Shown here in pieces: positions 24,921 to 33,594 of a DNA stretch of 64,000 bases. The translations under genes were made by a program, and so were the position numbers. Source of the stretch: Terriglobales bacterium (GTDB lineage: Bacteria > Acidobacteriota > Terriglobia > Terriglobales > Acidobacteriaceae); assembly GCA_035561515.1 (NCBI GenBank), contig DATMXP010000046.1:1-64000 (forward strand), given 5' to 3'. A model generated the notes under the pieces. The model had not been told where the DNA came from. It did not search any database and saw only the letters and a program-made list of their open reading frames with translations. How positions within the stretch are numbered: the first letter of the stretch is position 1; every line of letters begins with the position of its first letter.

Positions 24921-26800
24921 GTTGTGCTTGTCACCCGCTTACGAGCGTCCACGTGATTGCGATGCCAAAGTTCCAGCACCAGCAAATACCACATCGTTTC
25001 GCCGTAGAATGCAACGTCGTCGTTCTCATGCAACTCGCGCAGCTTGTGAATGAACTGTTTCTGGAAGTATCCGCGCTCGAGCGTTCGGCGGTCGCTGAGC
25101 AGGTCATGCATCTGCGTTCTCAGCGTCGGGTTTTCCAACAGCCATTTTGAAACCGGTACTCCGAAGCCGTGCTTCTTTTTGTACAGCACCTTTTCGGGCA
25201 AGATGCCCGTCATCGCCTGCTTGAAGATGAATCGCTTCTCGAATCCCTTCAGTTTCAGACTGGTTGGAATGGTTCCAGTGAACTGCGCCAGTTCCGGATC
25301 AAGTAATGGATAGCGCACCTTGATTCCTGCCAGTTCGGCCGTGCCCTGCACCTTCCGGAGATCGTTGTCTGCCAACGTCATTTTCACGTCCATGTACAGG
25401 TGCTTGTTTAACTCGGTTCTCGCGTTCGCCCGCTGGAAGTGTCCTTCGGCGATGGACAACCATGTTTCGGGGGGAGCTTCGCGCAGAAACTGAGATTCAA
25501 AAACTTGGGCTGCCGGATTTTCCAGGAATACGTTGTACGACATCACGCGGCGCGGATTGGGAATCTGTGCCCGCCGCACATACCTGCGCGGCATGCTGAG
25601 CTTTCCGCTAGGTGGGAGAAGCTTGGTTCCCACGCTGATCAGCGACCGAAGCGGCCCCGGAACCATGTAGAACAACTGGAATAACTTGTCGTCGGCGTAG
25701 CGCTGGTTGCCGCCAAAGATCTCGTCGCCGCCATCACCAGAAAGGAGGGTATCAATCCCATTCTCACGAGCCATTAACGCGCAGTAGTAGCAACCAACTG
25801 CTGAGGAATTCGCGAACGGCTCGTCATAATACTCGGCGAGCATATCCACCACAGCGACGGTGTCCGGCGCGTACAGGGCGCGTTCGAAATGCCGGGTCTT
25901 GAAGTGTCCGGCAGTAGTGCGCGCGTAATCGATCTCGCTCCAACGTTCATCTTCAAAGAAGATGGAAAACGTGTTCACTGGAGAGTGCCGCTCGTTCATG
26001 AACGCAACAACGCTGCTGCTGTCCGTGCCGCCACTAAGAAACGCCCCGGTCTTTTCGGGCGCAAGATCCTTATACGTACGCAGCACCGCTGCCCGCATCG
26101 CCTCACGCACACGTGTCGCCCACGCGCTAACGTTCCGGTCGCGGCTCTCTTCGTACTGCATGTCCCAGAACTTCTGGTGCCGAACTTTACCGCCTTCGCA
26201 GATCAGCAAATGTCCCGGGCGCATCTTCTCGACGTCTTTGAACGGCGTCATCGGCGCGGGCACCATGCTGTAAAGCAAGAAGTTAATTACGGCTGACGGA
26301 TTGAGTTCAGCATCCTGACTACGGCCACTTAGGACGCTGCTTAGCCTGGATGCGAAGCAGATGCCGTCGTTCTCCTCGCTCCAATACAGAGACTTAATTC
26401 CAAGTGGATCGATGGCCAATACCAGTCTGCGAGCTGATTCATCCCAAATCGCTATGGCGAACGCACCAACAAGGTGCGCCACGAAATCTAGCTGGAACTG
26501 CTGGTAAAGGTGACTGACGATCTCGGCGACCGAAGTTCCGTCGGCGACAACGCCGCGCATTGCGAGCTTCGCCTTGATGTCTGCAAGATTGATGAGGTCG
26601 CAATCAACCGCGGCAAAGATGCCATCTCTCTCGAAAACGGACTGCGTATCAAAACCCTGCACCGTCCCAAGCAAAGCCAACTTGTTGCCAACAGACCCTT
26701 GAATGCGCTGGTCGCGCACACGCAGACCCGAGAGCATCGGTTCCAGATCGCTCTTCAGCAACGGCCGTGTAAATGTGTGAAGCCCGCAAATCCCGCTCAT
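24917..26800 (-). CDS. Asparagine-synthase-type amidotransferase with Cys2 replaced by Ser
   Basis: This 627-residue AsnB-type two-domain protein has a class II glutaminase fold (residues 1-~200) and a synthetase domain with PP-loop FLSGGTDSSSVVAF and LSGGDGGDEIFGGN. The N-terminus is MSGICG: the catalytic nucleophile normally at residue 2 of MCGI is serine here, although C5 remains. Glutamine hydrolysis is therefore probably lost or weakened, while ATP-dependent activation of a carboxylate seems intact. In exosortase loci such enzymes are thought to amidate uronic acids of the polymer. It sits one base after the second, intact amidotransferase and overlaps the methyltransferase. Confidence 0.9.
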   Translation of the reverse strand: MSGICGLHTFTRPLLKSDLEPMLSGLRVRDQRIQGSVGNKLALLGTVQGFDTQSVFERDGIFAAVDCDLINLADIKAKLAMRGVVADGTSVAEIVSHLYQQFQLDFVAHLVGAFAIAIWDESARRLVLAIDPLGIKSLYWSEENDGICFASRLSSVLSGRSQDAELNPSAVINFLLYSMVPAPMTPFKDVEKMRPGHLLICEGGKVRHQKFWDMQYEESRDRNVSAWATRVREAMRAAVLRTYKDLAPEKTGAFLSGGTDSSSVVAFMNERHSPVNTFSIFFEDERWSEIDYARTTAGHFKTRHFERALYAPDTVAVVDMLAEYYDEPFANSSAVGCYYCALMARENGIDTLLSGDGGDEIFGGNQRYADDKLFQLFYMVPGPLRSLISVGTKLLPPSGKLSMPRRYVRRAQIPNPRRVMSYNVFLENPAAQVFESQFLREAPPETWLSIAEGHFQRANARTELNKHLYMDVKMTLADNDLRKVQGTAELAGIKVRYPLLDPELAQFTGTIPTSLKLKGFEKRFIFKQAMTGILPEKVLYKKKHGFGVPVSKWLLENPTLRTQMHDLLSDRRTLERGYFQKQFIHKLRELHENDDVAFYGETMWYLLVLELWHRNHVDARKRVTSTT

Positions 26801-26801
26801 C

Positions 26802-28679
26802 TTAAGCCTTAAATGTCTGTTTCCATTTTGAATACATCAGTAATGACCACAGCTGGGGTGACCGATCCACCCGCCCCGACTGATGTTGCTTCCATATCTT
26901 CTCGACGTGACGGCGATTAAGAATACCGTCATTCAGCGAAAAGATCGCTTCATAAGCAAGTTCCTTTAGCTCTTTACGGAACCACCGCGCAAGCGGAATC
27001 GCAAATCCCATCTTCGGACGGTAGAGGACGTCGTGCGGCAACGTCTTCTCCAGCGACTTCTTGAAGATGTACTTCCCTTCTCCATTTTTCAGCTTCAGGT
27101 TCGACGGCATGCGCGCCAACGCCTCGATCACGTGGTGATCGAGAAGCGGAGCGCGCACTTCAAGCGACACCGCCATACTGGCGCGGTCAACCTTGGCCAG
27201 GATGTCATCAGGCAAATAGGTCTTGATATCCGTGTACTGGATGCGTGACAACGGATCGTCTGTGCCAGCTTCGTCATAATGCTTCTGAAGTACGCTGATC
27301 GTGTCGTAAGCCGCGAGTTTGCGTTGCATGTCACCGCTGAGCAGTTCGGCTTTCTCGTGCGGCCGGAAAGTGGAAATGCTGTTGAAGTATCCTTCCAGCG
27401 GCGTCCGCGAAAGGCTCTGGAAAGTGGCTTTCCCGCGAAATACTCTTGGTGCCCACGACAGTGCCGGATACCATCTTCCCAGCGGACCAAACAAAGCGCG
27501 CCGGAATCCGTAAGGCAGCATCGACCGCATCTTGTTCTCATACATGTCGAGCTTGTATCGACGGTATCCAGCCAGGCTTTCGTCTCCGCCGTCGCCACCC
27601 AACGCAACCGTCACTCGCTCACGCGCAACCTTTGAGACGTAGTAGGTCGGCACCGCTGAGGAATCGGAGAACGGCTCGTCGTAATGCCAGACCAGTTTGT
27701 CCATGATGTCGACGGCATTCGCTCGAACAATTTGCTCATTGTGGTTGGTCTTGAAAAGATTCGCGACCGTGCGCGCGTATTCCGACTCGTCAAACTTCGC
27801 TTCCTCAAAGCCGATGGAACATGTAACGACAGGGTCGTTCATCAGTCGGCTCATATTCGCAACAACAGCCGACGAGTCGACGCCGCCACTCAGGAACGCG
27901 CCTAGCGGCACTTCACTCATCAGTCGTACGCGAGTGGCATCACAGAGGAGGTGCTGAAGGACTTCGCACCACTCGTCCTCAGACCGCTGTTCCACCTGGC
28001 CAAAGCTCAGAGTCCAATAGGACTTCTCTCGAAGTCCATCCCGCGAAACCACCACAAAGTGCCCTGGGAGAACTTTTCGGACGCCGCGATAGATCGTCTT
28101 TGGAGCAGGTACATAACCCAGCGAAAAGTAGTCGGAAAGCGCCTCGAGATCGACGTCGTACTTTCGCTTCGGGTCCGCCGCGAGAAGCACTTTCAACTCG
28201 GAACCGAATACAACGTTCTCTTTGTCCGCTGTGTAAAAGAGCGGCTTCTTACCAACCCGGTCGCGGGCGAGAATCAGAACACGCTTGTTTGAATCCCAGA
28301 GCGCGATCGCGAACATGCCGCGGAGCCGCTCGAAACAGGATTCACCATATTGCTCGTAAAGGTGAACGATCGCCTCGGTATCCGAGTTGGTGGCAAATCT
28401 GTGGCCACGCGCCAGCAGGTCAGCACGAAGATCGTTGTAGTTGTAGATTTCCCCGTTCAGCAGAACCCAAATCGTGCCGTCTTCATTGCTTAATGGCTGG
28501 TGTCCACCAGCTACGTCGATAATGCTCAGTCTGCGGTGGCCCAACCCTATTCCGGGGCCCACGAAAACGCCACCATCGTCCGGACCGCGATGCACGATCG
28601 TTTCGTTCATCCGATGGACGATTTGTCCGTCCATTGTGTCCATGCGATTCGGAGCGAAGATTCCGCTAATTCCGCACAC
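26802..28679 (-). CDS. Glutamine-hydrolysing asparagine-synthase-type amidotransferase
   Basis: This 625-residue amidotransferase has an intact class II glutaminase. With the GTG start at 28679 the protein begins (M)CGISGIFAPN, exposing Cys2 as nucleophile. GAGG six nt upstream confirms GTG over the longer in-frame ATG-type extension, which would bury the cysteine. The glutaminase domain shows RGPDDGG, GHRRLSIID and NGEIYNYNDLR. The synthetase domain has FLSGGVDSSAVVANM, LGGDGGDESLAGYRRY and PLLDHHVIE. It probably amidates a sugar acid. It overlaps the preceding glycosyltransferase by 14 bp and is followed by the Ser2 paralog, so the two may work as a pair. Confidence 0.92.
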   Translation of the reverse strand: MCGISGIFAPNRMDTMDGQIVHRMNETIVHRGPDDGGVFVGPGIGLGHRRLSIIDVAGGHQPLSNEDGTIWVLLNGEIYNYNDLRADLLARGHRFATNSDTEAIVHLYEQYGESCFERLRGMFAIALWDSNKRVLILARDRVGKKPLFYTADKENVVFGSELKVLLAADPKRKYDVDLEALSDYFSLGYVPAPKTIYRGVRKVLPGHFVVVSRDGLREKSYWTLSFGQVEQRSEDEWCEVLQHLLCDATRVRLMSEVPLGAFLSGGVDSSAVVANMSRLMNDPVVTCSIGFEEAKFDESEYARTVANLFKTNHNEQIVRANAVDIMDKLVWHYDEPFSDSSAVPTYYVSKVARERVTVALGGDGGDESLAGYRRYKLDMYENKMRSMLPYGFRRALFGPLGRWYPALSWAPRVFRGKATFQSLSRTPLEGYFNSISTFRPHEKAELLSGDMQRKLAAYDTISVLQKHYDEAGTDDPLSRIQYTDIKTYLPDDILAKVDRASMAVSLEVRAPLLDHHVIEALARMPSNLKLKNGEGKYIFKKSLEKTLPHDVLYRPKMGFAIPLARWFRKELKELAYEAIFSLNDGILNRRHVEKIWKQHQSGRVDRSPQLWSLLMYSKWKQTFKA

Positions 28680-29844
28680 GTGACACCTCGCTATGACGTA
28701 GCACGTTGTGCTTCTTCGCAAGCCCCCAGTAGAGGTCCCGATATGACGACACCATCTTTTCCAAACTGAATGTAGAAACCGCCCGCCGTCGCGAATTTCC
28801 GCCCATTACACCGCGCCGTTCGGCATTGCCAGCGAGTTCCGCCAGGATCTGACTCAGTGCTCCAATATCTCTCGGCGCAAACACCGAACCACACTTATCG
28901 TTGCCTAGCACTTCGGGATTCCCTCCCACCTTGGTCGCAACCAATGGCAGTCCTGTGGCTAACGCTTCGAGGAGCGTGTTCGACATCCCCTCACTGATCG
29001 AAGGCAGCACAAAAGCATCCATCGCGTTGAGCAATCTTGGTGTGTCCGTCCGTGCGCCCGTAAAGTGGGCCCTCCCCTGCAGCGCGGGGTGCCGTTCAGC
29101 TATAGCACGCAATTCCTGCTGCAAAGGTCCATCTCCCACGATCATCGCTGCCACATCCATGCCTTGCCCTGCCAAGTTCGCTACTGAGATCAACAGCGTC
29201 TGTTGATCCTTGATCGGCACAAGCCTGCCGATGGTTCCAAAGACGCACGTCGTAGAACTAATTCCCAACTCCTGCCGGGCATCGCGCCTGGCATCCGGCA
29301 TAGGCTTGAACTTATCGACGTTCACCCCGTTGTAGATCACGCCGATCCGCTTTGCCGGACAAAATGCTTGCTTAGCGTGGAAGTCTCGCAGATCTTTCGT
29401 GACTGCAAATACCGCCTGTGCCATTCGAAATGCCGCGGCCCGAAACAACCGCCGTCGCATCGGCATGCCCTCGAGCATGTCCAGTTCATAGCCGTGTTCA
29501 CTATGGATAGCCACTGGCACTCCAGCGATTCGAGCGGCCACCACAGCTTCCAGACAGCCCCAATTCCGCGAGTGCACGATAGCGGGGCGGACCTCTCGAA
29601 ATATCCTCACCAGTCGCGCCACATCGAGCCTAAGTCGCGATGCGGATTCCGCGGCAACCAGCACTTCCGCCTTCACCCGATCCGTCCACATCAGTCCTGG
29701 CTCAACGCCGCGCATCGTGCAAATCTGCTGCTCAATTCCGTCGTTCTGCAGACCTGCCATGATGTTGAGCATGCCGTGCTCAGCACCCCCAACACCCAGT
29801 CTTGTAACCACTTGCAGGATCTTGAAAGCCGGAGCTTTTTCCAT
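28666..29844 (-). CDS. Glycosyltransferase family 4, exosortase-associated Stp2-like
   Basis: This 392-residue GT-B enzyme starts MEKAPAFKILQVVTRLGVGGAEHG. HSRNWGCLEAVVAARIAGVP and HSEHGYELDM resemble the PEP-CTERM/EpsH1-associated sugar transferase family Stp2 (TIGR03088-like). The donor domain carries FVLPSISEGMSNTLLEALATG. A longer in-frame N-terminus to 30012 has no family likeness and would nearly fill the gap to the kinase gene. The start at 29844 leaves a 171-bp gap and an AGG directly before the ATG, so the start is less sure than the function. Confidence 0.85.
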   Translation of the reverse strand: MEKAPAFKILQVVTRLGVGGAEHGMLNIMAGLQNDGIEQQICTMRGVEPGLMWTDRVKAEVLVAAESASRLRLDVARLVRIFREVRPAIVHSRNWGCLEAVVAARIAGVPVAIHSEHGYELDMLEGMPMRRRLFRAAAFRMAQAVFAVTKDLRDFHAKQAFCPAKRIGVIYNGVNVDKFKPMPDARRDARQELGISSTTCVFGTIGRLVPIKDQQTLLISVANLAGQGMDVAAMIVGDGPLQQELRAIAERHPALQGRAHFTGARTDTPRLLNAMDAFVLPSISEGMSNTLLEALATGLPLVATKVGGNPEVLGNDKCGSVFAPRDIGALSQILAELAGNAERRGVMGGNSRRRAVSTFSLEKMVSSYRDLYWGLAKKHNVLRHSEVSRVRN

Positions 29845-30015
29845 CCTGTTCAACACAGGGGCTTCCAACCGGGTTTCAAGCGCGTTGGAGCTGGACTGAG
29901 ACAAGAATCCTCTGGGCACATTATGAGGCGGCAATGCGTTGTAAAGAAGGTGACTGCGGTAATGCCACCCAAGTTTACTAGTTCGTACACATGCCAACGG
30001 CACGGAACGCACACC

Positions 30016-30942
30016 CTAACGCCCCGGAGCGTAATACCGGTAATAATAGCGGTGGTCGTTGTGGACTTCAGTTCCGTTACATACCACGCCGAGAAATTTC
30101 TTCTTGTCGAAACGCGGCACTGCCCTTTCCACGAGTTCCCGAGGCGTCACATGCGGACGCACAATCGCGATCACCGCGTCGCAAGGCGCCGCAATCAAGT
30201 CGTAATCGGCCAGCGGCAACACCGGCGTGGCATCGATAATCACAAGCCGGAAAGTCTCATTCGTCCAGGAGATGAATTCCTTCCAGGCTGAGCTGGCAAA
30301 CAGCTCTGGCGGAGGCACATTCGATGTACCCGCTGGCAGAACGAAAAGGTTCGAAAGGTCGGTCTTGAGAATTGCTTCCGCATACCGGGCCTTGCCCTCG
30401 AGGACTTCGCTCAAGCCGGTTCTTTCATGGGCCGCCAAGTTGCGAGAAACGCCCGCGGTCCGAAGGTCGGCGTCAACCAGGAGCACGTTTGCATTGCGCA
30501 ACTGAGCACAGCACAGAGCCAGGTTCAGTGCGGTATAGCTCTTGCCTTCGCCCTTCACGGCGCTGCTGATTACCAGGGTCGTCAAACCCTGAGTTGCCTG
30601 AATTCTCGCGATGCGGGTTCGGAGTCCGCGATACGCTTCCACGACACCTTGCGTTAATTCATCGTCGTGCTCAAACATCTTGGCGGAAGGCAGATGTGCG
30701 ACCTTTAATTGTTCACACTCTTCCAGACGGAATTCATGCAGGCCTGCGGCGATCCGTTCCCCACCGACTCCGGCGAGCGACGCGAAACTCGAATCGGTAT
30801 TCCGCGACTCCGGTCCAAATGACTTCCGGATACGATCCTGCGCGCCCTCCAGAAGCTTCTCGGCATCCGTGACGCTGACATTCGAGACGGAGTTCTCCGT
30901 TCCCGGCTGCATCTTCCGTGCTTGACTAAAAAATCTACTCAT
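30016..30942 (-). CDS. Polysaccharide tyrosine autokinase (BY-kinase, CpsD/Wzc type)
   Basis: This 308-residue cytoplasmic kinase controls chain length and export through its Wzz-like partner. It shows Walker A SAVKGEGKS at about residues 127-135, Walker A' VLLVDADLR at about 153-161 and Walker B VIIDATP. The tyrosine-rich tail RYYYRYY at the extreme C-terminus is the usual autophosphorylation cluster. The N-terminal ~90 residues are a variable linker. ATG 30942 has AGGGGG at a good distance, against an upstream start ten codons earlier. It overlaps the ATPase stop by 8 bp. The Wzz-like membrane protein is encoded two genes upstream. Confidence 0.9.
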   Translation of the reverse strand: MSRFFSQARKMQPGTENSVSNVSVTDAEKLLEGAQDRIRKSFGPESRNTDSSFASLAGVGGERIAAGLHEFRLEECEQLKVAHLPSAKMFEHDDELTQGVVEAYRGLRTRIARIQATQGLTTLVISSAVKGEGKSYTALNLALCCAQLRNANVLLVDADLRTAGVSRNLAAHERTGLSEVLEGKARYAEAILKTDLSNLFVLPAGTSNVPPPELFASSAWKEFISWTNETFRLVIIDATPVLPLADYDLIAAPCDAVIAIVRPHVTPRELVERAVPRFDKKKFLGVVCNGTEVHNDHRYYYRYYAPGR

Positions 30943-31882
30943 CCGATCCCCCTGCCGCCTGCCGCGCTTCACGCAAAGCCTGACTCAATATCTCAAGCGG
31001 AGTGCCACTTCGACGGGCGTTTCCCGCGACTGCTTCTTCAGCCTTCGGCTGCGATACATCGATTACATCAAGACCGAGGGCGACGTCATACACCAGGTCC
31101 GGCCCCACGTTTGAAGATTTACTTTGGAATCCCTTTTCCAGTGCACCATCACAAAGCAAATTAATCACGCGCGGAACCCCACGCGAATATTTGTGAACGG
31201 CCTCCACAGCGCTGTTTGTAAACGGCGAGTTGCCGCGCAATCCTGCATAATGGAGCCGCTGCATGATGTACGCCTGCGTCTCCGACTGCGAAAGAGAACG
31301 CAACTCCCGGCGTACTGCAATGCGCTGCCGGATCGCCGCCATCTCTGGAGAACCCACTACCTTTAGCAACTCCGGCTGACCGCACAGAACTATCTGCAAC
31401 AACTTCTCACGATACACATCCAGATTGCTCAGCAACCGGATCTCCTGGAGCAATTCCGGTGTGAGCAGGTGCGCCTCGTCAACGATGAGCACCGACGTTG
31501 ATCCCCGTGCCTGATATTGGTGTAGCATTTCAATCAGAGCAGCCATGCGCTTGGGTTTCGAGGTATGCGGACATGCAACTTCAAACTCGTCGAGCATGGT
31601 CTCGAGAAACTCATCGCGAGTCAGCGTCGGATTTACGATCAATGCTGACGCAATTCTTTCGTTGCCAGTCAGCTTCTGGACCAGAATCTCAAGGACCGTG
31701 TGCAACAGCGTTGTCTTGCCGGTTCCGACGGGACCTGTAAGCAGGAGAATTCCCTTCCGCTTGATGATCCCTCCCAGCAGAGCAACAAGCGAATCCCTGT
31801 GCGGTTCCGCGAGATGCACAAACCGCGGGTCCGGGGTCAGTTGAAAAGGTTCCTCTTTCAGTCCGTAGAAGCTAAGATACAT
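30935..31882 (-). CDS. AAA ATPase, exosortase A system-associated (ExeA/GspA type)
   Basis: This 315-residue ATPase begins MYLSFYGLKEEPFQLTPDP, the signature N-terminus of the ExeA-like family. Walker A is GPVGTGKTT (residues 50-58), Walker B is VLIVDEAHLL, and the arginine-rich sensor text is IRQRIAVRRELRSLS. The PEP-CTERM-associated subfamily (TIGR03015-like) regularly accompanies the chain-length and kinase genes, as here. It probably energises or regulates assembly of the export complex. It lies 2 bp after the Wzz-like gene and overlaps the kinase gene. The last ~45 residues are a variable acidic/basic tail. Confidence 0.9.
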   Translation of the reverse strand: MYLSFYGLKEEPFQLTPDPRFVHLAEPHRDSLVALLGGIIKRKGILLLTGPVGTGKTTLLHTVLEILVQKLTGNERIASALIVNPTLTRDEFLETMLDEFEVACPHTSKPKRMAALIEMLHQYQARGSTSVLIVDEAHLLTPELLQEIRLLSNLDVYREKLLQIVLCGQPELLKVVGSPEMAAIRQRIAVRRELRSLSQSETQAYIMQRLHYAGLRGNSPFTNSAVEAVHKYSRGVPRVINLLCDGALEKGFQSKSSNVGPDLVYDVALGLDVIDVSQPKAEEAVAGNARRSGTPLEILSQALREARQAAGGSDE

Positions 31883-31884
31883 GT

Positions 31885-33447
31885 CTAAAGCATCCGTGAC
31901 GTAATGTGGCCTATTCCGTAACCGATAATCGCGGCAATGACCACCGTCGCCGCGGCAGCGCTGATATCAATGATCGTGCCCCGCTTCTTTTCACCCCTGC
32001 TATACAGGCGTGGGACACCAACCAAAACTGGCTTTCCGTAGAGAGTCTCCGCTTCCTTTTCGGTCCGGACGGAGCCATCCAGAAGTTCCAGAACGATAGC
32101 CAGGCCGATGCCCAACATCAGCCCTAATGCCAGCGATGCCGCCGCAATCAATGGACGGTTCGGCGAATAGGGTTTTTCTGGAACTTGTGCCGGATCGAGG
32201 ATGACAAAACGCTCTCCCTGCTGGCGGTCCTCAATGGAGACTACGGTATCGTTGTTAAGTTTCGTGTTCAGTAAAGAAGTGTAGTGGGCTTTCAGCGTGT
32301 CGTAGTCGCGAGTCAGGTCCGTTAGCTTCTGCTGAACGATTGGGTACTGACCCAGCTTCGCCGAGTGATCCTGAATCTGTCGCTGGATGCGGTCCTGGTT
32401 TGCGGACTGCTCCTGGATTTCCTGGTCGATACGCTGTAACTGTGCTGCCAGTACCGGGTTGCGCGTATTCTTCTTCACCTCGGAGGGCGTGGGGACAGCA
32501 GGAGCATTTCGCTCGTCTTGTTCTGCCTTCGCCTTCAGGTCATTCACCTGCGCCTGCAATTTCACGACGTCAGGATGCTTTGGACCGTAACGAACGGAAA
32601 GTTCGGCGAGTTGAGGAAGCAGTCGCTGCAACTGCTGCCGGTACGGACTTTGGCTCTGGTCCAGGTCAACCGTTGGCGCGGAAGTCGCCGCCATCGATTG
32701 CAGGTATACCCGTTGCTGTTGTGCCCGATTGATGCGGTCCTGCGTTGCCGTCAACTGCGACCGCAGGTTGTTCAGCATCTCTATGTGGTACGACTGCGAG
32801 TCACCGGACTCCATGAGGTTCGCGGACTTGACCTTAGCGATCTCCTTCTCTTTTTCCGCGAGTTGCTGACGGGTCTTTTCCAGTTCATCTTCGAGCAGAT
32901 TCTTGGTGCCTAGGACCTTATTCTCACGATCCTTCAGGTTCTCTTCAATGAACAGAGACGCCAACTGATTCGTCACCTGTGCCACAGTGACCGGATTGTT
33001 TCCTTTGTATGCGATCCGGAACGCATTCATCGGCATGCCGGCCGTCTGGACCATCTCCACGTCGATCGCGTCCGACATCTTCTGAAGGATTTCCTGTTCC
33101 CCGATCTTGCCCTTTAATTCGGGATACAGATTCATCGTCTCAATGAGCTTCTTCAGACGGGACTGCGCCAGCACCTGCTGCCGAATGAGACCCAGACGAT
33201 CCACTACGCTGCTCTGCGGCGACGCCACCAAGGCGTTGGCGACCTTTTGGGGATCGACCAGGATCTTGGTTTCCGCGCGATATGTACTCGGCAGCCGAAA
33301 CGTGACGGTCACCGCCAACACAAACACTGCGAGCGCAGGCAGGATGATCGTCCGCTTACGGCGCTTGGCGACCTGAATATAGTCCTTCAGTTGAAGGCCG
33401 CCGGCCAGGTCCGAGAATGCGAAATTACTTTGACGGCTCTCGTTCAC
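31885..33447 (-). CDS. Wzz/GumC-like chain-length determinant
   Basis: This 520-residue inner-membrane protein has one helix near residues 34-55 (after KRRKRTIILP), a long periplasmic coiled-coil region (about 150-400, with Gln/Glu/Lys heptads), a proline-rich second helix near 430-455 (PEKPYSPNRPLIAAASL) and an unusual third helix at the C-terminus (VVIAAIIGYGIGHI). The family (Wzz, TIGR03007-like in exosortase loci) sets polymer length together with the tyrosine kinase. GTG 33447 has GGAG at 6 nt and is preferred to a TTG 14 codons upstream. It follows the outer-membrane barrel gene by 147 bp. Confidence 0.9.
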   Translation of the reverse strand: MNESRQSNFAFSDLAGGLQLKDYIQVAKRRKRTIILPALAVFVLAVTVTFRLPSTYRAETKILVDPQKVANALVASPQSSVVDRLGLIRQQVLAQSRLKKLIETMNLYPELKGKIGEQEILQKMSDAIDVEMVQTAGMPMNAFRIAYKGNNPVTVAQVTNQLASLFIEENLKDRENKVLGTKNLLEDELEKTRQQLAEKEKEIAKVKSANLMESGDSQSYHIEMLNNLRSQLTATQDRINRAQQQRVYLQSMAATSAPTVDLDQSQSPYRQQLQRLLPQLAELSVRYGPKHPDVVKLQAQVNDLKAKAEQDERNAPAVPTPSEVKKNTRNPVLAAQLQRIDQEIQEQSANQDRIQRQIQDHSAKLGQYPIVQQKLTDLTRDYDTLKAHYTSLLNTKLNNDTVVSIEDRQQGERFVILDPAQVPEKPYSPNRPLIAAASLALGLMLGIGLAIVLELLDGSVRTEKEAETLYGKPVLVGVPRLYSRGEKKRGTIIDISAAAATVVIAAIIGYGIGHITSRML

Positions 33448-33594
33448 ACAATACTCCACAGCTGTCGTAGCAATTGGGCTACCAAACAAAACTGCTGATT
33501 TATCTGCATTTTATGGCGAAAGATGCCCAAAAGAAAGCACCCCGCCGTCCATGAGTCTCACATTGAGCTCAGAACGTCGGGGCGTCTGTTCCAT

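Noticed and set aside
29203..30291. Plus-strand open frame (362 codons) opposite the glycosyltransferase and kinase genes
   Set aside because: It spans two well-supported opposite genes, is His/Arg-rich and has no ribosome-binding site or domain.
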